A stretch of DNA of 64,000 nucleotides, taken from contig OY282605.1 in the NCBI GenBank assembly GCA_958298945.1, positions 28,498,811 through 28,562,810 of the forward strand, given 5' to 3'. The notes under the pieces were generated by a model. That model had not been told where the DNA came from and ran no database searches. It was given only the letters and a program-made list of their open reading frames with translations. This document shows positions 56,075 to 64,000 of the stretch, piece after piece (position 1 is the stretch's first letter; every line of letters starts with the position of its first letter). The translations under genes were made by a program, and so were the position numbers. The DNA is from Atherix ibis. Lineage: Eukaryota; Arthropoda; Insecta; Diptera; Athericidae.

Positions 56075-57577
56075 CGAGGTATATTCAAAAAGTATCGCAA
56101 ATTTCGTTTTTTCAAAAATTATTTATTTTTTCATGAATATCTATTTGTCCCCTTCAAAGTAATCCCCACAAGATATTATACACTTGTGCCAACGTTTTTT
56201 CCAATCCTCGAAGCACTTCAAAATATCATTTTTTGTGATCTGGTTCAGCTCCTTCTTCGATGCCGTCTTTATCTCCTCAATCGTAGCGTAGCGTCATCCT
56301 TTCATGGGGCCAAAAATTTGCGCACAAGCAACGATGCAAGAGCAGGGGCGTTATCATGGTGCCAAAGCCAATTTTTGTTCTTTCACAAATACGGGCGTTT
56401 CTGTCGGATAGCTTCGCGCAACTTGGGCATAACTTGCAGGTAATATTTCTTATTGACTTATCTACAATACCTTGTGTCAAGATGCCGTCTTTATCTCGTA
56501 GCGTAGCGTCGTCCTTTCATGGGGCTCTTCAGTTTCAGGAACAAGAAGAAGTGACAGGCGGCCAGATCTGGGGAATACGGTGGCTCCGGAATTATTAGTG
56601 TATTGTTTTTGGCCAAAATTTCGCGCACAAGCAACGATGCATGAGCAGGGACGTTATCATGGGCCAAAGCCAATTTTTGTTCTTTCGCAAATTCGGGCGT
56701 TTCTGGCATAACTTGCAGGTAATATTCTTAATCAATAGACCGTTTTACCCTGTGGTAAGAACTTATGATGCACCGCGCCCTGCAATCGAAGAAAACTGTA
56801 AGCAAAACCTTCACATTTGACCGAACTTGGCGCGCTTTTTTCGGTCTTCGCTTGTGAGGCAGCTTCTATTAGGTTGATTCAGCTTTGGTTTCCACGTCAT
56901 AACCATAAACCTATGATTCATTACCAGTTATGACCCTCTGGAGCAAATTTTGGTTGTCGCGGACAGAGTCCAATAGTTCCTTAGCAATGTTAATGCGATG
57001 TTGTTTTTGGTCGAAATTGAGCAATTTTGGTACGAATTTCGCGTCGACCCGTCTCACGCCAAATCATTGGTAAAAATCGAATGGCACGAGCAAATAGATA
57101 TGTTTAAGTCCTCAGAAACTTCTCTAACGGTGATTCGATGATTGGCCAATACTATTTTCTTCACTTCATCAATGCTTTCATCTGTTGTTGACGTGCTCGG
57201 GCGTCCGGCATGCTTCACATCTTCTCGGCCCTCTGACAAAATTTTGTACCACCGATAAACGTTGCTTCGATCCAAGGTAGCTTCACCATATGCCATAGTA
57301 AACATTTGGAACGCGTCCGCGCAATTATTTTTGTTTTTCACACAAAATTGCATACAAATTCTTCGATCCATTTTTTGGAATGGGCAAAAGTCGAAGACGA
57401 GCCAAAACACGTGCAAGCAAAGCAGCTGTCAAAAATTAACTGAACATTCAAAATTTACCGAACTTGTCGGCATAAGTGAGAGACATGAGTACCAACATAA
57501 CGCCACAAAAAATCGAAAGTCCAATATATGTAATCCGTGGAAATTCAAAATTCGCGATACTTTTTGAGCAGACCTCG
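56075..57577 (-). mobile_element. Mariner A6, mosaic with an internal duplication
   Basis: The ends CGAGGTATATTCAAAAAGTA and (reversed) CGAGGTCTGCTCAAAAAGTA are flanked by TA. At 1503 bp it is longer than a full A copy because the part encoding the second and third catalytic blocks is present twice: 56249-56480 and 56482-56740. The first copy keeps CGTTTCTGTCGGAT; the second lacks that piece and carries TAATCAATA, exactly as A5 does. The two halves thus come from different A lineages. Confidence 0.93.
56133..57371 (-). pseudogene. Mariner A6 transposase pseudogene
   Basis: On the minus strand the start MDRRICMQFCVKNKNNCADA (ATG at 57371) leads into WYKILSEGREDVKHAGRPST, IDEVKKIVLANHRITVREV and SEDLNISICSCHSIFTND, a good DNA-binding domain. 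The frame then breaks. VITGNES followed by a stop shows the first catalytic aspartate as Asn (56920-56922). The second block, AHDNVPAHASLL, keeps its aspartate. The third, SPDLAACHFF, has His. The normal stop after DIHE is lost. Confidence 0.88.
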
Positions 57578-58323
57578 TATATTGTTATCTCAAAGTTCTT
57601 CCTCGTACTTTAACTAACTATTTCTCGTTATAAAATGTATTATGCTCGTTTCTGATATCATCACAATTTTTTTATAATTATTATTCTAAATAACCCGCCC
57701 CAGTGACATCCCTTAATGCCTGAGATGGTAATGACCACGATACTAATTAATCTCATCAAAGATTATTCCAATGAAGTCCCAATAGTTGGTGTCGGCGACT
57801 TCTTCATACTGCATGTCTGCTTATTACTTGTAGTAGTTATAGGCTTCTAACTATTTTAAAAAAATATATAAGAGTAACAAAATTATTTTGACCTACTTAT
57901 AGTTAGAGTGATTCAGTTAAGTACTCGTAATGGTAGAATTTTATTTTAATTTCTGCAAGAAAAAATTACTGCACAAATATTAAGGGTAGTTAATTTTTTT
58001 CCTTCTTCTTTATTTACAATAAAACAATAAAAAGATATTTAAATACTCTTTTATATCATCAAGTACATAAAATTACAAATTGAAAAAGATAATCATTTTT
58101 CTTTCTTTTGGAAAAACTATTCTACAGGAAGTAAAAAATTTTCCTATCCATATTTTCTTACAAAATTTTTCTCAAGTAATTGAAAAAATAAATAAGAATA
58201 AAATGCTAAATAAAAAATGAATTTTTGTCAGTAATAAAAACGTTGAAATTATATTAAATAAAATTACTAAAAGGGTAGGTAGCTATATTATTTTCAGAAT
58301 AATAATAACAGAAAAAAAACAGA
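57578..58323. other. No gene recognised
   Basis: Positions 57690-57850 are less AT-rich and hold a short frame reading LIKDYSNEVPIVGVGDFF, which faintly recalls an endonuclease GDFN motif. The evidence is too weak to name. Confidence 0.35.
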
Positions 58324-58560
58324 ATGTCTCATCGTCTTTGGAATAATTTATGTTATTTGGGAATTGTTGCTGTTACCTTTTTTATTGCGTTTACTCCAGT
58401 CGGTTGGTATTGCTGCTTTAAAGTTTTTTTTTCTATTTCATTGCCTTTTGAAATGTTTGTTACAATTCTAGCTTGTTTTTTTGTACCTTGTAAAAAACAT
58501 TTTCCTACAAAAAATACAAATTACAAAATGAGCATATTTTTTTTCCCATTTACAAAGTAA
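58324..58560 (+). CDS. Hypothetical small membrane-type open frame
   Basis: An ATG at 58324 opens 78 codons: MSHRLWNNLCYLGIVAVTFF and onward. There are two hydrophobic stretches (about residues 10-30 and 33-55) separated by few charges, then a basic tail. No family was recognised. T-rich DNA gives such frames by chance, so support is weak. Confidence 0.15.
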   Translation: MSHRLWNNLCYLGIVAVTFFIAFTPVGWYCCFKVFFSISLPFEMFVTILACFFVPCKKHFPTKNTNYKMSIFFFPFTK

Positions 58561-60392
58561 TTAGAATTCCCCAAGAAAATAAATGGAAAGCAACTGAAGA
58601 GAATCAGTGGGAATCAGGATAAAATGTAGTTTAAGTTCAGTTCTTCTTCTTTCCATTAGCAATTTAACTCTTTTATATTGTCAATTTATTCTTTCTGTCG
58701 TTTGTTACTATTCAAAGCAATTGCAAATTATTCTGTGTTCAGGTATGATAACTGTGTTGGGACCTCTCAACTACTACGGATGGCATGGATCTTAAATGGA
58801 CAGTCCCGACGGGTCATATTATAAAAGTCTACAACTACAAAGTCTGAAACTAGAAGAATAAACATTCTGAAACATTTGAAATTAATTCTGAAGGTTATTT
58901 CCTTCAAGTTTATTAAAGGATAGTACCAAGCAGATTATAAAAGGGAAGATTTTCTAGTAAAATGTCGCTTATTATTTTCGATTTAAAGAGATTATTTTAT
59001 TTATTTCACAAGGCACATTATTTTATAATAAATGTTGCCAGTCTGGTATAAGGGGTACGCAACTTCCAGGGCCAAAAAGGGGATTAGCAAATTTTTAAAA
59101 AAAGATGTTTACAAAAATTGTACAAATTTATTTAAGACTTTATTGATTACTTAAATTTTTTAATTTAATTAAAAGTTAACAAAAAAAAATTTTTCGCTTG
59201 GGTTGTATAGCCTAGATAAGTTATTAATAGGAAAAAAGGTCCAGTGAATTATATTGGGGGTCTGTACGGATTTTCTATACAATGTGACTGTAGAAAAATT
59301 TTGGTGTGCTTGTAATTACTTTAAAAGGAAAGTGTGCTCCGAACTGAAAATTGGTCCACACAACAGGTGGTGGACGTTTTGATAGCAAGTGCTTTTCTGT
59401 TAGTCGGCAATTTCCAAGACGCTTCCTGGCTACTGCCATGTAATATAACCTGTCTAGCTCTGGGTTTTATGTAGGAGTTTCTCAGAAAGGAGTTTGAAGA
59501 TTTCCAAATATTATTTAACTCGAAAGCTTGGCAGTATTTTAATAAGTTTGAACTGGAGGAATAGCTTGGAGGATGATATGCAATAAGAGGCATGTTATGG
59601 CAAATTTTGACTGACGCATCGGTCTGAATATTTCCTGAAATTTAACTATGTGAGGAAATCTAATGAAATGTTTTGATTTATGAGACCGGATTGGATTTGT
59701 TAAATAATTGGATCAGTATTGAAAGTATTTTAAGTTGTTTTTAAAATAAAGAGATTTATTTGTATGGATGAAGCACTGAGCAGAAATATTAGCTGTTATG
59801 TTGAGGGCGGAAAGAAAGGAGAAGGCCTTTAGATAAATAGGTTGGAAGATTTGTGCAAAAGAGAGTTGCCAAAAATTTGTTGTGTTCGATAATCAAAAGT
59901 GGAGTGGTAATTAAAATATAGGAGCTAAAATGCGTATTACAGGTTTTGGGATCGAATAATTAGGCGACTTTGAAATTTTGCAAGTTTTCTCAAATTAACA
60001 AATTCCGATTCAATCTATAGACTTTCCACTGAAGAAATATGAAAGGTACCTTTAACTGTTCGAATGACGTTATTAAGGACGGTGTCGATTTTAGAGGTAC
60101 CCGGACTGAAATCATAAATTGAGAGAATATAAACAGTCGGTTGTTTAGCAATCTAAAAACCTATTTTAATACCACAAAAAAAATTTCTATATTAATTATT
60201 TTACTAATTTTAAAGGTAATCTCATTTAGATATTCTGTATAAATTATCAGTAATGGTTAGTCCTAGAAATTTACAGTTTTAGTTTATTCTCAATAAAGCG
60301 TGCAGTAAACACAATTTTCGGATGTTGGCAACCGACACATTTTTCTAGATTAATAAAGGCATCTGTTTGGTTCAGCTACATGGAAAAGCGAT
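58561..60392. other. No gene recognised
   Basis: Mixed AT-rich DNA. A minus-strand frame at 59321-59593 (90 codons, with YHPPSYSSSSNLLKYCQAFE) looks more protein-like than most and might be retrotransposon ORF1 material, but I cannot support it. Confidence 0.35.
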
Positions 60393-60446
60393 GCAAAGAT
60401 CAAATGATGAAGGTTCTCGGCAAAGATCAAATGATGAAGGTTCTGA
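60393..60446. repeat. Two-copy tandem repeat, 27 bp
   Basis: GCAAAGATCAAATGATGAAG with GTTCT occurs at 60393 and 60420, two bases differing between copies. Confidence 0.9.
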
Positions 60447-60577
60447 AGGTATATAAGTGTTGAACAGCGATACTGATAAAAGAGAATCTTAAGGAAGACA
60501 TCCAGTTGGGTTGATTTTTAGATAACTCCCTTAATGGAACCAAGCCGGCTCAAAGAAAGACCTATAAAACCCACTTG

Positions 60578-60625
60578 ATTCAGTTTTTCATCCAAAAACT
60601 GGATTCAGTTTTTCATCCACTCTCA
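60578..60625. repeat. Two-copy tandem repeat, 24 bp
   Basis: GATTCAGTTTTTCATCCA occurs at 60578 and 60602. It lies 130 bases right of another small duplication. Confidence 0.9.
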
Positions 60626-60684
60626 TCTAAGCGTCTATATTCTACTCGAAATGCCATGAACTTTTTCGACAAGCCAATATATTA

Positions 60685-61861
60685 CAAGGTGTATAAGCTT
60701 AAATCCGCTGTTTTTTATTTACAAAGCACATGTTTTTTTCATAGAAAGCAAAAACAAATTTATTCTCTTCCTAGCTATATATTTTTCTCATCTCTCGGCC
60801 AATTTGTGGATACCACGCCAAAAAAATTTCTTCTCTCTCGAGTCAAACCACTCATCAAGCCATTTTCGGACATCTTCGTAAGAATCGAAGTGCGTCTCAG
60901 TGAGCGCGTAGTCCATCGACTGAAACAGGTGATAGTCGGAAGGGGCCAGGTCTGGTGAATAAGCGGGGTGGGGTAGCACCTCCCAGTTGAGTGTCTCCAA
61001 GTAGTTTCGTACCATTTTTGACATGTGCGATCGTGCGTTGTCGTGGAGGAAAATTAGCTTGTCATGTCTTTGTTGATACTCCGTCCTTTTTCCACGTAGA
61101 GCACGGTGCAATTTCATCAATTGTTGGTGGTAGCGGTAGGCATTGATAGTTTCACCAGGTTTCAACATCTCACAGTAGACAATACCCTGCTGATCCCACC
61201 AAACGCACAGCATCGTATTCCGTTCGAAGCGATTTGGTCTTGGGGGTGATGTTGATGGTTGGCCGGGATCAACCCACAATTTCTTAGGATTCTCGAAATA
61301 TATCCACTTTTCATTGCCTATCATAATCCGCAGAAACGACTTTCTTTTTTGTCTGGCGAGCAAGATTTCGGTATGGAGACGCATGGAAATGGCTGGTTGA
61401 GTAATACCCAATTGCTCCGCGAGCATTTTTGGCGATTGGGTATCGTCTTGGTCCAAAAGAGCCTGCAATTGATGGTCCCCAACCTTCCTAGGCCGATTTT
61501 CACGCTTCTTGTCCCACAAGTTTTGCCATCTTTGATCCGACGAAACCAATCTCGGCAAGTTGTTTCTGATAAAGCACTGTCACCATAAGCCTCCATAAGC
61601 ATTCAAAGCAATTCGGCAGCCGATTTCTTCAAATTGAAGCAGAAAAGCAGAGGTTCCCGCATATGTTTTTTTTCTGGCACAAAACTAGACATGATTACAA
61701 AAGGGAAAATGTATGTTGTTGTACTAAATTGCTGAAAATTTGCACTGATTCATGTTGACGGATCTCAAACTCATAAAAAAAGTATGGCGTGCCCATGGTA
61801 GCTTAATACGCTTACTCACGCCATCTATGACCAAACAGCGGATTTAAGCTTATACCCATGG
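60685..61861 (-). mobile_element. Mariner C3 (Mos1-like)
   Basis: The ends CAAGGTGTATAAGCTTAAAT and (reversed) CCATGGGTATAAGCTTAAAT are flanked by TA. At 1177 bp it is about 140 bases shorter than C2 because of a deletion in the middle. The minus strand carries the transposase. Confidence 0.94.
60760..61692 (-). pseudogene. Mariner C3 transposase pseudogene
   Basis: The ATG at 61692 gives MSSFVPEKKHMREPLLFCFN, the Mos1-like N-terminus, interrupted by a stop and by a frameshift near RIKDGK. The long open part, about 61560-60788, reads KKRENRPRKVGDHQLQALL, AEQLGITQPAISMRL, then jumps over the HELNERQ linker (deletion) to EILLARQKRKSFL. Then come IMIGNEKWIYFENPK (first aspartate is Asn, 61313-61315), MLCVWWDQQGIVY, FLHDNARSH (second aspartate, 61040-61042) and PAYSPDLAPSDYHLF (third, 60935-60937), 34 residues apart. 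It ends at a stop after KLAER instead of WEKCVAS. It is dead at the active site. Confidence 0.92.
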
Positions 61862-61931
61862 TATTTATTAGGTCTATGCGAGTTAGAAGTTTATAAAGAA
61901 AAGCTTATGGAAGGGTCAAGTACTACTGAAA

Positions 61932-62993
61932 AATCTATTTTTGTAATCTTGTTCAGCTCCTCCTTTGATACCATCTTTATCTCCTCAATCGTAGTGTAGC
62001 GTCGTCATTTCATGGGGCTCTTCAGTTTTGGGAAAAACTCACAGGGGGCCAACTCTGGGGAATACGGTGGCTGCGGCATTATTAGTGTATTGTTTTTGGC
62101 CAAAAATTCGCTCACAAGCAACGATGCGTGAGCAGGGACGTTATCATGGTGCAAAAGCCAATTTTTGTTCTTACACAGATCGGGGCGTTTCTGGCGGATT
62201 GCTTTGCGCAACTTGCGCACAACTTACAGGTAATATTCCTTATTGACCGTTCTATCTTGTGGCAAGAACTCATGATGCACCACGCCTTTGCAATCGAAGA
62301 AGCACAACCATAACATTCGACAGAACTTGGCGCGCTTTTTTCGGTCTTGGCTCGTGGAGCAGCTTCCAGTGGGATGATTGAGCTTTGGTTTCCACGTTAT
62401 AACCATAAACCCATGATTCGTCACCAGTTACGACTCTCTGGAGCAAATTTTGGTCGTCGCGGAGAGAGTCCAACAGCTCCTTAGCAATGTTAGTGCGATG
62501 CTGTTTTTGGTCGAAATTGAGCAATTTTGGTACGAATGTCGCGGTGACCCGTCTCACGCCAAATCATTGGTAAAAATCGAATGGCACGAGTCAATCGATA
62601 TGTTTAAGTCCTCAGCAACTTTTCTAACGGTGATTCGACGATTGGCCAATACTATTTTCTTCACTTCATCAATGTTTTCGTCTGTTGTTCAAGGTAGCTT
62701 TACCATATGCCACAGTCAACATTCGGAATGCGTCCACGCAAATAGTTTTGTTTTTCACACAAAATTTGATACAGATTCTTTGATCCATTTTTTGGAATGG
62801 GCAAAAATCGAAGACGAGCCAAAACACGTGCAAGCAAAGCAGCTGTCAAAAATTAACTGAACATTCAAAATGGCCAAACTTGCCGGTATAAGTAAAAGAC
62901 ATGAGTACCAACATAACGCCATAAAAAATCGAAAATCGAATACACGTAACCGGCGGACATTCAAAATTCGCAATACATTTTGAACAGACCTCG
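61932..62993 (-). mobile_element. Mariner A7, 3'-truncated
   Basis: The right edge (5' end of the element) is CGAGGTCTGTTCAAAATGTA reversed, with TA. The left edge breaks off in the C-terminal coding region near 61932, so the other terminal repeat is missing. It lies 70 bases from C3. Confidence 0.88.
61960..62788 (-). pseudogene. Mariner A7 transposase pseudogene
   Basis: The ATG at 62788 opens MDQRICIKFCVKN. A deletion near 62685-62700 removes the GREDV...GRPST part. It continues IDEVKKIVLANRRITV, RRVTATFVPKLLNFDQKQHR, VVTGDESWVYGYNV (first aspartate kept) and KAQSSHWKLLHEPRPKKARQ. After a frameshift come WLLHHDNVPAHASLL (second aspartate kept) and PPYSPELAPCEFFPKLKSP, where Glu stands at the third position and three residues are missing. 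No product could be full length. Confidence 0.88.
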
Positions 62994-64000
62994 TATAAGA
63001 AAGGATTTCCTTTTTCCTAAAGCTCCTCACTTTGGGTGAATTATTCAGTACTGATCCCATCTACTGCTTTCAATCGTGTCATGGACTGTTAATGACAAAA
63101 TGTGTGTTCATGATAAGAGGATCATAAACTATAGTTTACTATCGTTTCACTGATATTTTTATTTATTTCTAACTTAATTATATTCAAGCAAGTATACAAC
63201 ATCTAATTTAAGTGCATATAAATAGTATTTATACCAATGTCATGTCTATAATATAGATTGTATTGTACAGTATAAGCCCAGAAATATTAATTTTTATTAC
63301 GTAAATTATATTCTAAATAAAACCAAAATTATTAGAAGACTTACTATCAAAATACTTTTAAACTTGATTAAAACTATAACCAACTAATAAAATTGAATAG
63401 AAAAAAGTTTCCTTTCTGGATTGTTTATAGGTAAATTGCACGTACTCATCAATTACAAATAAAATTACCATCCTAGTTATTTAAAACAATGAACAATTTC
63501 ATCAATTACTGAATGTATCGTTTTTGTTCAACAAAATATTACAAAAACCCTTTTTGGATCTTTCGGTCTCACTCCCTTTCTACCTTTTCAGGTATGAACA
63601 ATATTGTAAGTTACGAGTATATAAAATTAAGCAATTTTGTATACAAGAAAATTTCCAAGTTTACGAGTATATCGATGATGTTAGGAAAACTGACAAAGTA
63701 TAATGACAGTTTCTCTATCAAAGGATATGAAGACTCTGTGAATGGGATCCTTTGATAAAAGTGGAAAATAGATTTACTAGTTTCAATCTGTTTTTTACTA
63801 GTTTCATTAAATATTGTAAATTTACTAGTAAATGGAAGAGAAGACAAAATTCAATCATCTGGCTTTGGAGTGCTCCTTGAAGGTTTGGGAATATGGTATG
63901 GCCAACGAGAACTCTTTCCCACAAAAGTCGTCGGACTGTTTCAACATTTTTTTGGTATTTTCCTTACCATTTTTTCTTCTCATTGTGGGTTCCGTGGTTG
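62994..64000. other. No gene recognised
   Basis: AT-rich to the window edge. A small hairpin (TATCAAAGGAT at 63716 with ATCCTTTGATA at 63747) is present. Frames at 63513-63924 on both strands have no motif. Confidence 0.45.

Noticed and set aside
57690..57850. GVGDFF-containing frame as a retrotransposon endonuclease
   Set aside because: Only a few residues match and no second endonuclease motif was found.
60788..61558. Long 256-codon frame as a functional transposase
   Set aside because: It lacks the true N-terminus, has a deletion in the linker, has Asn for the first catalytic aspartate and ends early. It is the remnant of mariner C3.

Overview
This is AT-rich eukaryotic DNA, almost certainly from an arthropod and most likely an insect. 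The evidence is indirect. The window holds many decayed mariner elements of several subfamilies, non-LTR retrotransposon remnants with R1/I-type and Jockey-type reverse transcriptase motifs, and a further Tc1/mariner-superfamily element (called H here). No host gene could be recognised, and no rRNA, tRNA, CRISPR array or bacterial-style operon was seen. Subfamily names rest on motif recognition by eye, not on a database search.

Layout. From 1 to 13 kb: two unidentified open frames at the left edge, a 26-bp perfect palindrome, an irritans-like mariner fragment (about 2.35-2.62 kb), an H fragment (5.4-5.9 kb), a deleted Mos1-like mariner C1 (6461-7166), a related mariner E (7.9-8.8 kb), a mellifera-like mariner G on the minus strand (11.27-12.42 kb) and an 18-bp-period minisatellite (12.64-12.92 kb). 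From 13.5 to 17.3 kb: mariner A1, an H fragment and a possible R1 endonuclease remnant. From 17358 to 27299: three almost identical head-to-tail copies of a 3314-bp unit, each carrying a dead R1-type reverse transcriptase and a mariner fragment. From 27.3 to 34.7 kb: mariner A2, H fragments, a second R1/I-type retrotransposon remnant (31.7-32.9 kb) and long AT-rich stretches.

From 34.7 to 43.2 kb: two H copies lie in opposite orientation inside about 1.4-kb inverted arms. Between the arms sit two fold-back derivatives of mariner A (A3, A4) and the best preserved mariner (B, 40229-41364, 22-bp perfect terminal repeats). From 44 to 47 kb: Jockey-type reverse transcriptase fragments on both strands and a 24-bp perfect palindrome. 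From 47.5 to 53 kb: mariner C2, a mariner D fragment and mariner A5. At 53.26-53.6 kb is a compact CpG-rich island, the only candidate host promoter or first exon. From 54.9 to 57.6 kb: a Jockey fragment, a decaying 165-bp tandem array and mariner A6, a mosaic. From 60.7 to 63 kb: mariners C3 and A7.

Nothing here looks like a working multi-gene system. The biology on show is transposon decay: internal deletions, fold-back formation, nested and mosaic copies, shared deletions that define sub-lineages, and repeated loss of the first catalytic aspartate. Every transposase and reverse transcriptase seen is interrupted or lacks a key residue, so any mobility would need enzymes supplied from elsewhere.
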